A stretch of DNA of 64,000 nt from an uncultured Pelagibacteraceae bacterium (lineage in GTDB: Bacteria > Pseudomonadota > Alphaproteobacteria > Pelagibacterales > Pelagibacteraceae). Positions 8,608 through 18,800 of the stretch are shown piece after piece. The stretch spans positions 124,001-188,000 of the forward strand of contig CACGAM010000001.1 of assembly GCA_902571055.1 (NCBI GenBank), given 5' to 3'. Position 1 is the first letter of the stretch. The number at the start of each line of letters is the position of its first letter. The translations under genes and the position numbers were made by a program. Below the pieces are notes generated by a model. The model did no database searches and was not told where the DNA came from. It was given only the letters and a program-made list of their open reading frames with translations.

Positions 8608-8910
8608 TTAAATACAGCCACTTGAGGAAAAGCCAATTATCGTTCCATTGGTATTAATAGTAAATTTTCTTTCACAGGGGATACCATATTTTTTGGTTTT
8701 ATAAACTAAGGTTTCATTACCTAGCTCATCAATATAATCGTCTGTGGGAACTCCTAATTCAGATTTGATTTCGGATGCCTGTTTTCCAACAAACTGACCA
8801 AATTTTTCATTTTCTCTCTCTGCAACCTCATCAGATTTATTTTTTATGGTCTGGCAACTGTTTAGAAGAATTAATGATAATATCCCTAAAATTATTATTT
8901 TAAATTTCAT
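8608..8910 (-). CDS. Small predicted lipoprotein, function unknown
   Basis: A 100-residue protein with a short basic start, a hydrophobic core and the lipobox LLNSC, giving a mature N-terminal lipid-modified Cys19. The mature part has a GKQASEIKSELGVPT segment, similar in feel to the BamE/SmpA-like small outer-membrane lipoproteins, and two further cysteines (IPCERKF and SSSGCI) that could form a disulfide in the periplasm. I cannot assign a family firmly. It converges with hsp20 and shares the hairpin between them. Confidence 0.7.
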   Translation of the reverse strand: MKFKIIILGILSLILLNSCQTIKNKSDEVAERENEKFGQFVGKQASEIKSELGVPTDDYIDELGNETLVYKTKKYGIPCERKFTINTNGTIIGFSSSGCI

Positions 8911-9076
8911 AAATTATTTGAACATTAAATTGTGTCAGAAATTTAAACTTTTTGATGCTTAAAATTAACTTCTTGGTTGAAAAAAAAGTTCCTTTAATAA
9001 CATTCATAACACATATCCTTATTAAACATAAGATTTTTAAAAAAGAATCGTTTATTTTAATTTTTTTGGAGGTTCA

Positions 9077-10366
9077 ATGTTAGACAATTATTTTAATTAT
9101 AAAAAATATAAAACTGATTTTAGGACAGAAGTTGTAGCCGGTGTTTCTACTTTTTTAACAATGGCATATATAATGTTTCTAAATCCAGTGATACTGGCTG
9201 ATGGGGGTTTTGATTTTGGCGGCGTATTTACAGCTACAGCATTAGCTACTGCCATAGCATGTTTTATCGCAGCTTTTTATGCAAAAACTTGGCCTGTAGG
9301 TTTAGCCCCTGGCATGGGTATAAATGCTTTTGTAGCATATGGTGTATGTCTTGGAATGGAATACACTCCAGCAGAAGCTCTTGGTGCTGTGTTAGTTGCA
9401 GGTGTAGTGTTTTTAATTATATCTCTTACACCTATAAGAGCTTGGTTAATAAACTCTATCCCAAAAAGTTTAAAATTAGGTATTGGCGCAGGTATTGGTT
9501 TGTTTTTAGCTATTATCGGTTTTGAAATCATGGGATTAACAGCAGATAATCCTGTTACATTAGTCCAGCTTGGGGATTTATCTAATCCATTGTTATTGTT
9601 AGGAGCTGGAGCGTTTATATCAATGATAGTAATGGAGAAGTTTAAAATTAAAGGTAATATTATTATTGGTATAATTGCCTTTAGTGCTATTGCATGGCTA
9701 ACCGGAGTTGGAAAGTTTAACGGTGTGGTATCTGCACCACCGCCTATGACCCACTTGATGACTTTTGATTTAGGTGCTGCATTAAGTGCTTCAATGGTGA
9801 CTGTTATTTTTACTCTATTCTTTATAGATTTTTTTGATACGGCGGGAACGTTAACAAGCGTTGCTAACGTTTCAGGTAAAATTGGTAAGGATGGAAAAAT
9901 AAAAGATATAGAAAAAGCAATGTTGTCGGATAGTGTATCAACAGTTGCTGGATCAATGTTAGGTACCTCAACAGTTACAACTTATGTTGAGAGTGCTGCT
10001 GGAGTGAAAGCAGGTGGAAGAACAGGCATGACATCACTTGTCATAGGTGTTCTTTTTCTTGCATGTTTATTTTTTAGCCCTCTTGCAACATCTTTGCCAA
10101 AAGAAATAGATGGTGCAGCATTGATTTATATTGCAACTTTATTTGTAAGAAATATTACAGATATTGAATGGGACGATATTGCTGAAAGTGCTCCAGCAGT
10201 CCTTGCAATGATCGCGATGCCTTTTACTTACTCAATTTCAAACGGTATTGCTCTTGCATTTGTTTCTTACGCATTGATTAAAATTTTTACAGGAAAATTT
10301 AATGAAACTAGTCCAGCTATTTGGGTTGTAGCTGCGTTAAGTATTGTAAGTTTTATTGTTGGATAA
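9077..10366 (+). CDS. NCS2/AzgA-family purine (adenine/guanine/hypoxanthine) permease
   Basis: A 429-residue polytopic inner-membrane transporter. The start YKTDFRTEVVAGVSTFLTMAY and the following FLNPVIL, PGMGINAFVAYGV and FIDFFDTAGTL segments are hallmarks of the AzgA branch that imports adenine, guanine or hypoxanthine with protons. About 12-14 hydrophobic helices cover the length. The ATG follows a clear GGAGG at 9068-9072. The 166-base upstream region holds no purine riboswitch that I can recognise. Facing it is a purine phosphoribosyltransferase, so the two form a salvage pair. Confidence 0.88.
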   Translation: MLDNYFNYKKYKTDFRTEVVAGVSTFLTMAYIMFLNPVILADGGFDFGGVFTATALATAIACFIAAFYAKTWPVGLAPGMGINAFVAYGVCLGMEYTPAEALGAVLVAGVVFLIISLTPIRAWLINSIPKSLKLGIGAGIGLFLAIIGFEIMGLTADNPVTLVQLGDLSNPLLLLGAGAFISMIVMEKFKIKGNIIIGIIAFSAIAWLTGVGKFNGVVSAPPPMTHLMTFDLGAALSASMVTVIFTLFFIDFFDTAGTLTSVANVSGKIGKDGKIKDIEKAMLSDSVSTVAGSMLGTSTVTTYVESAAGVKAGGRTGMTSLVIGVLFLACLFFSPLATSLPKEIDGAALIYIATLFVRNITDIEWDDIAESAPAVLAMIAMPFTYSISNGIALAFVSYALIKIFTGKFNETSPAIWVVAALSIVSFIVG

Positions 10367-10380
10367 TTTAATCTAAAAAA

Positions 10381-10412
10381 GGGCTAAGCAGTAATTGTTT
10401 AGCCCTTTTTTT
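10381..10412. terminator. Bidirectional intrinsic terminator (purine permease / phosphoribosyltransferase)
   Basis: GGGCTAAGC (10381-10389) pairs with GTTTAGCCC (10397-10405), including one G-T pair, around AGTAATT. It is followed by T7 on the plus strand and preceded by A6, which gives a T-run on the minus strand. Its right arm runs into the last codons of the minus-strand phosphoribosyltransferase. Confidence 0.85.
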
Positions 10413-10926
10413 GTTTTTTCATAATACTATCTATATTCATTTCCTCGTAATGTTCTGTAGGCTGCACTATCCATGGGTCACCATCTAACTTGATCGGACA
10501 AAAATCTGGAGTAAATTTTGAGGATTTTTTTTTCCACAGACATGCTGTTTTGATCTGTTCAATGTGTTTATTAATTGGCTTATAATTTTTTAACCACTCT
10601 ATGCTTCTATTTAGAGTCAAACCAGTATCAGATAAATCATCTACGAGTAAGACTTTTTTAAAATCATTTGCGTTGGCAATAGAACTAATCTCTCTTGCAA
10701 AGACTAAATCACCTTGTCGGTCTTCAAGACCTTTGCCTGTATAACTCTGTATGACAATGTACGCTGTAGGTAACTTGAAAATTCGAGATAATATGTCAAT
10801 AATTGGTGCTGCTCCTCGCATTATTCCAACTAATACTGTTGGTTTGTAATTATTATTTATATCAACTGATAGTTTTTCTACTGTATCAAGGTATTCTTCG
10901 AATGATATAATTAATTTTTTTTCCAT
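10399..10926 (-). CDS. Purine phosphoribosyltransferase (xanthine/hypoxanthine-guanine type)
   Basis: A 175-residue type I phosphoribosyltransferase. The PRPP-binding loop KVLLVDDLSDTG is near residues 97-108, and VGIMRGAAP near 32-40 is the pyrophosphate loop. It would join a free purine base to PRPP to make the nucleotide. The C-terminal DPWIVQPTEH region is like archaeal and proteobacterial Gpt/Hpt-like enzymes. The convergent neighbour is a purine permease, supporting a role in salvage of imported bases. The base preference cannot be read from sequence. Its end overlaps the terminator hairpin, so the final MKKQKKG tail is partly dictated by it. Confidence 0.83.
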   Translation of the reverse strand: MEKKLIISFEEYLDTVEKLSVDINNNYKPTVLVGIMRGAAPIIDILSRIFKLPTAYIVIQSYTGKGLEDRQGDLVFAREISSIANANDFKKVLLVDDLSDTGLTLNRSIEWLKNYKPINKHIEQIKTACLWKKKSSKFTPDFCPIKLDGDPWIVQPTEHYEEMNIDSIMKKQKKG

Positions 10927-10968
10927 TTAATAGTTTTATTATAGTATTTATTTTAGTTAAATAGAATT

Positions 10969-11862
10969 ATGAAAATTTTTGATTGCTTTATGTATTTTGA
11001 TGAAGATTTAATATTGGATATTAGATTAAATACATTAAATAAATTTGTAGACTATTTTGTTATTGTAGAATCAACCCATACACACAGCGGACAAAAGAAT
11101 AAGTTAAAATTTGATATAAAGAAGTATGAGGATTTTAAAGATAAAATTATTTACTTAATATATGAAAATATTCCAAAAGAAATTGTTAATCTAAAGACAA
11201 TAATTAATAAAAAGCATAAAGAATATAATAAAATTATGAATGCATTATATCGTGAGAATTCTCATAGAAATTATATTTTGGAAGGATTAAAAAATGCTGG
11301 TGATGAGGATATCGTAATGATTTCAGATATTGATGAAATTCCAAATTTAGAAGAAAAAACCTTTTCTAATATCAAAAAGAAGATTTTAATGTTTCAACAA
11401 GATATGTTTTATTACAAATTTAATTTAAAATTACCCAATACAAAGTGGGTTGGTACAAAAGCTTGTAAATTTAAAGATTTTAAAAATCCTCAGTGGTTAA
11501 GAAACGTAAAAGACAGAAAATATGAATTTTATAGACTGGATACTTTATTTTCAAAGACGAAATATCAAAGTATTGAGGTAAAAAAGGACGGTGGATGGCA
11601 TTTCACCAATATAAAAACCGCAGAAGAAATAAAACACAAATTAAGTTCATATCTACATCACAATGAATTTGAAAAATCATCTTTAGACATAGAAGATATA
11701 CAGGACATTATATCTAATCAAAAAACAATTTATAATCTAAAAGCTGATAAAAGAGTTTATAAAATAGGTGAAGGTGAAAAATTAGAAAAAATTGAGGTTT
11801 CACATTTGCCAAACTATATAAAAAATAACGAACTTAAATATAAAAAATGGATACAAGAATGA
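10969..11862 (+). CDS. Glycosyltransferase family 17 protein
   Basis: A 297-residue enzyme resembling the GT17 (MGAT3-like) family. The opening KIFDCFMYFDEDLILDIRL, then VIVESTHTHSG and the ISDIDEIPN motif (near 118-126, a DxD-type metal/nucleotide site), are characteristic. Eukaryotic members transfer bisecting GlcNAc; bacterial ones are usually in surface-glycan loci with unknown acceptors. There is no membrane segment. It is divergent from the phosphoribosyltransferase and overlaps the DUF1330 gene by four bases (ATGA), so the two are probably translationally coupled although no shared function is evident. Confidence 0.82.
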   Translation: MKIFDCFMYFDEDLILDIRLNTLNKFVDYFVIVESTHTHSGQKNKLKFDIKKYEDFKDKIIYLIYENIPKEIVNLKTIINKKHKEYNKIMNALYRENSHRNYILEGLKNAGDEDIVMISDIDEIPNLEEKTFSNIKKKILMFQQDMFYYKFNLKLPNTKWVGTKACKFKDFKNPQWLRNVKDRKYEFYRLDTLFSKTKYQSIEVKKDGGWHFTNIKTAEEIKHKLSSYLHHNEFEKSSLDIEDIQDIISNQKTIYNLKADKRVYKIGEGEKLEKIEVSHLPNYIKNNELKYKKWIQE

Positions 11863-12155
11863 AAGGTTATTGGATAGCAACATATAAACAAATTGATAAT
11901 TTAGAAAAACTTAAGGAGTATGCTGAAAAAGCGACACCAATCATTAAGGAATTTGGGGGTAAACCAATAATTAGGGGTGGAAAATACCATTTAATTGATG
12001 GAGATAAGTTTATAAGAACTGTTATATGGGAATTTCCAAGCTTTAATAAAGCACTAGAGTGTCATAACTCTGCAGAGTATCAAGAAAAGTGGGATATTGT
12101 TAAAGAAACATGCAAAAGAAATTTACAAATTGTTGAGGGATTTAATACTGAATAG
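11859..12155 (+). CDS. DUF1330 domain protein
   Basis: A ~98-residue ferredoxin-like alpha/beta-barrel protein of the DUF1330 family, recognised from MKGYWIATYKQIDN, the GGKPIIRGG strand and the FPSFNKALECHNSAEYQ helix. Family members are dimers whose biochemical role is not established. I start it at the ATG at 11859, which overlaps the preceding stop as ATGA, rather than the ATG at 11847 inside the glycosyltransferase. Its end overlaps the convergent glycosylase gene by 14 bases. Confidence 0.82.
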   Translation: MKGYWIATYKQIDNLEKLKEYAEKATPIIKEFGGKPIIRGGKYHLIDGDKFIRTVIWEFPSFNKALECHNSAEYQEKWDIVKETCKRNLQIVEGFNTE

Positions 12156-12768
12156 GTTCATCATCAATAGATCTCCATAAATACCATGTAGCAACTGAAC
12201 AATACGGAGAATATATTTTGGATAATTTTTTTACAAAACTCATTGGTGGAAGATATTTTTTATTATAATTATTAGAAATAGCTCTCAACAAGCCTATATC
12301 CTGCACAGGCCAAATATTTGATCTATTGAATGTGAATAATAAAATCATTTCTGCTGACCATCTTCCTATCTGTCTTAAAGTTGATAAATATTCTATTGCC
12401 TCTTCATCATTCATTTTTTTTATTAAACCAGGATCAAAAGATTTATTAATAAATTTCATTGAAAGTTCTTTTATTCCTTTAGCTTTTTGTTTACTTAAAC
12501 CACATTTTTTTAATTTAGTAATACCTAGTTTTTTGACACTTTGTGGTGTTATCTTACCTTTGCAAGCAGTATTAAATTTTTTATAAACCGAATTAGCGGC
12601 AGCTACACTTATTTGTTGTCCTATAATACTTTTACAAAGAGAATAAAATACATCCTTGCGAGTGCTTAAGGTAGTATCATCGTATCTTTTAATTAAATTT
12701 TTCATCACTTTATCTTTGCTTGACAAATAATTTTTTGCTTTTTTCCAGTAATGGGGAGTCTTAGTCAT
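12142..12768 (-). CDS. DNA-3-methyladenine glycosylase II-like (HhH-GPD) base-excision enzyme
   Basis: A 208-residue helix-hairpin-helix glycosylase of the AlkA/Mag1 type that removes alkylated bases from DNA. SIIGQQISVAAANSVYKKF (near 50-68) is the family signature, LRQIGRWSAEMILLF is the HhH element and IWPVQDIGLLRAI carries the catalytic aspartate. It lacks the N-terminal domain of E. coli AlkA, as short bacterial forms do. It overlaps the preceding DMT exporter gene by eight bases, so it is in the same transcript. Confidence 0.87.
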   Translation of the reverse strand: MTKTPHYWKKAKNYLSSKDKVMKNLIKRYDDTTLSTRKDVFYSLCKSIIGQQISVAAANSVYKKFNTACKGKITPQSVKKLGITKLKKCGLSKQKAKGIKELSMKFINKSFDPGLIKKMNDEEAIEYLSTLRQIGRWSAEMILLFTFNRSNIWPVQDIGLLRAISNNYNKKYLPPMSFVKKLSKIYSPYCSVATWYLWRSIDDEPIQY

Positions 12769-13642
12769 GTCTTTGAACTGATACCTGTTTCTTTAATTGA
12801 ATTTCTCTTCTAAAAATTATTATTGACGACAATATCACTAAAATAGCTCCAGATAATGTCTTTAAAGTGGGTACTTCGTCCCAAATAAAGTAACCAAAGA
12901 TAATTGCAAAAACAAGTGCCAAATACTTTAAAGGTGTAACTAAAGACACCTCTGAAAATTTATATGATTGACTTAACCATAAATTTGCGACTCCACCAAA
13001 TACCCCTAAAAGAGATAATATAATTAAATCATTCAAACTAGGCATAATCCATCCACTAGGAATAGTGATTAGACTTATAATAGTTATAGCAATAGAAAAA
13101 TAAAGTGAGATTAACCAAACTGGTTCTGTTTTAGATAATTGTCTTATTGAAATTGCCACATATGCCATTCCGAGACAAAAAATAACTGGATAAATATAAA
13201 ATATATTGAGTTCAGCGAAACCCGGCTCAGCTATAATTATAATACCTATAAATCCAATTAACACTGCAAGCCATCTATAAATTCCAACTTTCTCACTTAA
13301 AAAGAAAATTGAAAAAATGGTTGTGAATATAGGTGCTGCGAAAGATATACTCACAACGGTTGCTAAAGGTAAATTTCTTAAAGCAGTAAATATCGATAGC
13401 AAAGCTATAAGACCAAAGAAACATCTCAAAAAATGTAGTCCAGCTCTTTTTGTATAATAAAAATTCTTTATTCTTTCTCTTGGTATTATCAAAAAATATA
13501 TAACGGCACCTACAAAACCCCTAAAAAAAAGGACTTGTCCTAGAGGATATTCATTTGACCATTTAACGACTAGATCCATTAAAGAAAAGGCACAAACAGA
13601 CATAAACATGTACAAAAAGCCTAATTGATTTTTGGAGAGCAT
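12761..13642 (-). CDS. DMT-superfamily (EamA) transporter
   Basis: A 293-residue inner-membrane protein with about ten hydrophobic helices arranged as two EamA repeats (~8-140 and ~150-280). Motifs GFLYMFMSVCAFSLMDLVVKW and LLGVFGGVANLW are typical. Such carriers export or import small metabolites such as amino acids; the substrate is unknown. It is the first gene of a two-gene unit with the glycosylase and is divergent from msrA over a 34-base spacer. Confidence 0.85.
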   Translation of the reverse strand: MLSKNQLGFLYMFMSVCAFSLMDLVVKWSNEYPLGQVLFFRGFVGAVIYFLIIPRERIKNFYYTKRAGLHFLRCFFGLIALLSIFTALRNLPLATVVSISFAAPIFTTIFSIFFLSEKVGIYRWLAVLIGFIGIIIIAEPGFAELNIFYIYPVIFCLGMAYVAISIRQLSKTEPVWLISLYFSIAITIISLITIPSGWIMPSLNDLIILSLLGVFGGVANLWLSQSYKFSEVSLVTPLKYLALVFAIIFGYFIWDEVPTLKTLSGAILVILSSIIIFRREIQLKKQVSVQRHD

Positions 13643-13676
13643 GTAATTAACTTAAGTCAATTATAAATTTATATCA

Positions 13677-14117
13677 ATGGAAATAGCAATACTTGCAGCT
13701 GGTTGTTTTTGGGGACCTGAAATTAAATTCAGTAAACTAAATGGTGTATTAAAAACTGAAGTTGGATATTGTGGAGGAATTAATTCTGAAACAACATACA
13801 AAGAAGTTTGCACCGGTAAAACAAATCATGCTGAAGTTGTTAAAATTGGGTTTGATAATAAAGTGATTTCTTACGAACAAATATTAGATTTTTTTTTTGA
13901 AATACACGACCCTACGACACTGAATCAACAAGGTTATGACATTGGAACTCAATACAGAAGTGAAATTTTTTATACATCAGAAAACCAAAAACAGACTGCT
14001 GAAAAAGTTTTAAATAAAACTAATAATAAATTTAATGGAAAAATAGTAACTAATATTTCTGAGAGTAAAAATTATTGTAAAGCTGAAGATTATCATCAAA
14101 AATATTTAGAAAAATAA
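13677..14117 (+). CDS. msrA: Peptide methionine-S-sulfoxide reductase A
   Basis: A 146-residue MsrA that reduces methionine-S-sulfoxide in proteins and free methionine. The catalytic AAGCFWG (Cys9), TEVGYCGG, NHAEVV, and DIGTQYRSEIFY motifs are in order. It is shorter than classical ~210-residue forms and lacks a long C-terminal cysteine tail; instead Cys appears in GYCGG and in NYCKAEDYHQ, either of which could be the resolving residue. The sulfurtransferase gene follows by five bases, so both probably form one unit answering oxidative or sulfur stress. Confidence 0.93.
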   Translation: MEIAILAAGCFWGPEIKFSKLNGVLKTEVGYCGGINSETTYKEVCTGKTNHAEVVKIGFDNKVISYEQILDFFFEIHDPTTLNQQGYDIGTQYRSEIFYTSENQKQTAEKVLNKTNNKFNGKIVTNISESKNYCKAEDYHQKYLEK

Positions 14118-14122
14118 ATTAA

Positions 14123-14944
14123 ATGTCTTTAGTATCAACAGAATGGTTGTTCGAAAATAAAGATAAAGTAAAAATTATTGATAGCTCATGGCATCTACCG
14201 AGTGAAAATAGAAATAGTTTAAAAGAGTATAATTCAGAACATATACCCAATGCTATTTATTTTGATATAGATAAAAATTCGGACCTGAACTCTAATTTGC
14301 CTCACATGCTTCCAAATAAAGATATGTGGGAAAAAATAATGTCGTCAAATGGAATATCAAACAATGATAAAATTGTGATTTACGATAATTCAAAAGTCCT
14401 TAGTTCCTGTAGACTTTGGTATATGTTTCTATATTTTGGCCATAGTAAAAAATTAGTAAGTGTATTGAATGGTGGGTTAGAAAAATGGAAGAAAAATAAT
14501 TTTCCAATTACCGAGGATCATACTAGATCAAAAATGACAAACTATAAGGCAGATGAAAATAAATTTATGGTTAAAAATTTAGATGAAATAAATCAAAATA
14601 TAGAAAACAAAGTATTTAGTTTAGTAGATGCTCGTAGTAAAGACAGGTTTGAAGGCAAGACAAAGGAACCACGAGAAGGAGTTAGGAATGGTTCTATTAA
14701 AAATTCAATTTGTATACCATTTAATAATGTAATTAAAGATGACAAAACATTTAAAGGTAAAGAGGAATTGAAAATTATATTTAATAATATTATTAGCGAC
14801 ATTGATAATGATAATGTGGTTTTTTCGTGCGGTTCAGGTATTACCTCATGCGTTTTAGCACTTGCATATTCTCTAATTAATAATAATTATAATCCAACAA
14901 TATATGACGGCTCTTGGGCTGAGTATGGGAAGATATTTAAATGA
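14123..14944 (+). CDS. 3-mercaptopyruvate/thiosulfate sulfurtransferase (two rhodanese domains)
   Basis: A 273-residue protein with an inactive N-terminal and an active C-terminal rhodanese domain. The N-terminal half has VSTEWLFENKDKVKIIDSSW and SEHIPNAIYFDID; the active-site loop is FSCGSGITSC with the persulfide cysteine near 234. The CGSGxT loop favours 3-mercaptopyruvate over thiosulfate. It sits between msrA and the RND adaptor and overlaps the latter by four bases. Confidence 0.87.
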   Translation: MSLVSTEWLFENKDKVKIIDSSWHLPSENRNSLKEYNSEHIPNAIYFDIDKNSDLNSNLPHMLPNKDMWEKIMSSNGISNNDKIVIYDNSKVLSSCRLWYMFLYFGHSKKLVSVLNGGLEKWKKNNFPITEDHTRSKMTNYKADENKFMVKNLDEINQNIENKVFSLVDARSKDRFEGKTKEPREGVRNGSIKNSICIPFNNVIKDDKTFKGKEELKIIFNNIISDIDNDNVVFSCGSGITSCVLALAYSLINNNYNPTIYDGSWAEYGKIFK

Positions 14945-15810
14945 AAAGATCAACTAAAATCACAACAATAATTATTATTTTTTTCTTGATCATTGCATCA
15001 GTCATCATTGGTAGGACTATGATTGGCAATCATTTTAAAAAAAAGTTTAGCAAAAGACCACCCCCATCAATAATTGTATCTGAGGTTATAAAAAATGAAT
15101 TTTCAGACAACATTGAAAGTTTTGGGACTGCTATATCAAAAAAGAACAAAACTTTTAGAATTGAAAAAAGTAATCTTATCTCAGATTTAAATCTAAAAAA
15201 ATTTGTGAAAAAGGGTGAGATAATTGTAAAATTAAAAAGTGAAAATATTATAGCGCCTTTTACTGGTGTATTAGGTGTGAGAGGTATTACTGAAGATGTG
15301 CTTGGATCAGAAAACTCTATAATAGTAACATTAGATGATAGTTCAGAAATATATGTAGATCTTAAAATACCTGAAAACTTTGCAACTGTTATTAAAAAAG
15401 ATTTATCAGTAATAGCTAAGTTTTCTGGCATTAAAGACAAAATCTATAAAGGAAAAATTGACGGTGTTGCAAGCAGGATAAATGCTGAGACAAGAAGTAT
15501 ATTAACTAGAGTTAAAATAGACAATCCAGATTATGAACTCATTCCAGGTTCATTATTAGAAATAACATTAAGCACTAATAAAAGAGACTCTTTAAGTATT
15601 CCAGACACAAGTATAATCCTAGAGGGGAATAAAGCTTACGTATATAAAGTTTCTAAAGACAACATCGCAAATAGATCTGAAATTCAAATTGGGCTTAGAA
15701 ACGATGGCAAAGTAGAAGTTACTTCTGGATTGAATGCAGGTGATATTATTGTTGCTGAGGGTTTAAAAAAAGTCAGACCTAACGGAAAAATTAAACCATT
15801 AAATAAATAA
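14941..15810 (+). CDS. RND efflux periplasmic adaptor (membrane fusion protein)
   Basis: A 289-residue adaptor: an N-terminal membrane anchor (ITTIIIIFFLIIASVIIGR, ~7-27), a lipoyl-like half-motif (IIAPFTGVLGVRGI near 100) and a beta-barrel region (KDKIYKGKIDGVASRIN). It is shorter than typical adaptors and seems to lack the long alpha-helical hairpin, as in some alphaproteobacterial MFPs. It would link the inner-membrane pump to an outer-membrane channel. Its stop shares one base with the ATG of the pump gene, showing tight coupling. Confidence 0.87.
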   Translation: MKRSTKITTIIIIFFLIIASVIIGRTMIGNHFKKKFSKRPPPSIIVSEVIKNEFSDNIESFGTAISKKNKTFRIEKSNLISDLNLKKFVKKGEIIVKLKSENIIAPFTGVLGVRGITEDVLGSENSIIVTLDDSSEIYVDLKIPENFATVIKKDLSVIAKFSGIKDKIYKGKIDGVASRINAETRSILTRVKIDNPDYELIPGSLLEITLSTNKRDSLSIPDTSIILEGNKAYVYKVSKDNIANRSEIQIGLRNDGKVEVTSGLNAGDIIVAEGLKKVRPNGKIKPLNK

Positions 15811-18800
15811 TGTTAATAACAGAATTAAGTATTAAACGACCAGCATTTTCATGGGTATTATCTTTAATATTGGTGTTGTTCGGGTCATTTGTTTTTTGGA
15901 AATTACCTGTTAGAGAATTGCCATCTGGATTACAGCCGCCAGTCGTTCAAGTAAATGTTGAATATTCTTCTGCATCATCACAAATAGTAGACGAAGAAGT
16001 AACTCAAGTTCTTGAGGAAGTTATAGGAGGTGCTGAAGGTATTAAAAATATAGACTCATCATCTGAAAATGGAAAAAGTAAAATAAACATCGAATTTGAT
16101 ACAGATGTAGATTTAGATGATGCAGCTAATGATATAAGAGAAAGAGTGGCCAGAGTTGTTGAGAGACTTCCATCAGAGTCTGATCCTCCAAGAATTTTAA
16201 AACAGGCTGCTGGTTTTACCACAACCATGTGGTTATCTTTGTCTTCACCAACTTGGAGCGACTTAGAATTAGGAGATTATGTTGAAAGGTATTTAATTGA
16301 TCAATTTTCAAGTATTAAAAATGTTGGAAGAATAAGAACTGGAGGTTTAAGAGAACTAAGTGTTAGAGTTTGGATAGATCCCATAAAATTAGCAGCATAT
16401 AACTTAACTACTCATGAAGTCGAATTAGCTCTTAATAAGGAAAACGTCAGATTGCCCGCAGGATCTCTTGAGGCAGATAATAAAGATTTAACACTTAATA
16501 TTGATAAATCGTATAATGATTTAGAAAAACTAAAACAACTTCCAATTAAAAAAGTTAAAAATAACGTTGTTAAATTATCAGATATAGCTGAAATAGAATT
16601 TGGACCAGTATCAGAAAAAGCATTTTTTAGATCACAAAGTAAAAATGCATTAAACTTTAATTCTGTTGGTATAGGAATTTATGCTCGTAGTGGTGCATCA
16701 ACAGTTGAACTATCAAACGATGTCAAAGATAAAATCAGAAAAATTAAGCCTAATTTACCAGCCGGATTAAACCTAGAAGTAGCCTTTAATAGAGCTACAT
16801 ATATAAGTGTAGCAATTAATGAAGTGTATAAAACTTTGTTTATTGCATTTATTTTAGTTGTAATAATAATCTATTTATTTTTAGGAAATTTAAAAGCTGT
16901 TATAGTTCCCGCAATTGCACTTCCGGTAAGTCTTATAGCAACCTTTTTAGGTATATATATATTTGATTTATCAATTAATATTTTTGTACTTTTAAGTTTT
17001 ATTTTAGCGATCGGTATCATCACAGATGATTCGGTTATAATGACCGATGCTATCTATCGAAGAATTGAACAGGGAGAAACACCGCTGGTTGCAGCATTTA
17101 AGGGATCGAAACAGATAACTTTTGCAATAATAGCTACTACATTAATATTGGTAGCAGTATTCTTACCACTCATCTTCATAGAGGGAATAGCTGGAACATT
17201 ATTTAAAGAAACTGCAATTGCTTTATCGTTTGCAATTGTAGTCTCGTCTTTAGTCGCATTAACACTATCACCAATGCTAGGAAGTAAATTTTTGGACAAC
17301 CAAAAAAAAACAAATATTATAGTTAAAAACTTTAATAAGTTTTTTATTGGATTTTCAAATTTTTATAGAGATACTCTTCAATTCTGGTTGTATCGTAAAA
17401 ATATAATAATTGGATTTATATTTTTTATAATTATTGGATCTGCACTTTTATATAATTTTACAAAAAAAGAATTATTGCCTCTAGAAGACAGAGGAGCTTA
17501 TCTAGTGATTGGATTCACAGACGAAGGAAGCTCTTTTGATTACACACAACAAAGAGCTGAGGATGTAGAAAAAAGACTAATACCTCTCTTGAAAGATGAC
17601 AATAGTCCTTATAAAAAATTTTTAATGATTGTACCCGGTTTTGGAGCTGATAATAGTTTTTTAATAATATCTTTATTAGACAATTGGAAAAATAGATCAG
17701 AAAATTCACAAAACATAATGAGGAAGGCAATTGGAAAAATTGTAACTGTTCCTCAAACACTAGCTTTTCCAATTTCTCCACAATCTATAAGAACGTCTAA
17801 TTATAACAAACCTGTTCAAATGGTGATTTATGGAAATACTTATGAAGATCTTGAAGAAACACAAAAAAAAGTGATAAGAGCAATGAGAGAAAACCCAAAT
17901 TTATCAAGAATAGAATCTGATTATACAAGAAATAGACCTGAGATAAAATTACTGATAAATAAAACTAAAGCCAAAGATCTTGGTATTTCAATCAAAACTA
18001 TTGGTGAAACCTTAGAAACACTTTATGGAGGTAAAATAGTTACTAAATTTAACAAATTAGGCAAGGAATATCCAATAATTTTACAACAGTATAAAGATGA
18101 CAGGAAAAATCAACAGGGTTTAAGTAAAATTTTTGTAAGGTCAGAAAGTTCTGGTGAACTTATTTCTCTTGCCAACTTAGTTGAGTATAAAGAAGAGGGT
18201 TCTGCTAATAAATTGTCGAGATATAATAGACAAAGAGCGGTAACTATTTCTTCAGATTTGAGTGAAAATTATACTTTAAATGAAGCAATTAAATTTTTAG
18301 AAAATACTATGTCTGTAGTTGCATCAGATAAACAAATTACATGGAAAGGAAAGTCTGAGGAACTCAAAGAGACAAGTAATGAATTATATATTATTTTTGC
18401 TTTAGCTTTGTTGACAGCTTATTTAGTGATGTCTGCAACATTCAATTCTTTCATTCATCCCTTTATCATAATACTTACAGTGCCATTAGCTGTTTTTGGA
18501 GGATTAGTTTTTATACTTTTCCTTAATAGCTCTATTAACGTATTTTCGCAGATAGCTTTAATAATATTAATTGGTATATCAACTAAAAATAGTATCTTAA
18601 TAGTTGATTACACTAATCAATTAAGAGTAGCAGGCAAAAACATTGAGACTGCTTTAAAAGAAGCATGTTATTTAAGGTTCAGACCAATTATTATGACATC
18701 ATTAAGCACAATGATTGCAATGATCCCTTTGGTTCTAGGTAATATAGGACCTGGTGCTGGCGAAGGATCAAGATTAGCAGTTGGTTGTACAATACTTGGT

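Noticed and set aside
8911..9076. Possible purine riboswitch before the purine permease
   Set aside because: I could not find the conserved three-way-junction loops; only an AT-rich leader and a good GGAGG are visible.
14123..14944. Sulfurtransferase as an EanB-type ergothioneine synthase partner of the EgtD homologue
   Set aside because: It has only two rhodanese domains in 273 residues, a mercaptopyruvate-type CGSGxT loop, and lies ~47 kb from egtD beside msrA.
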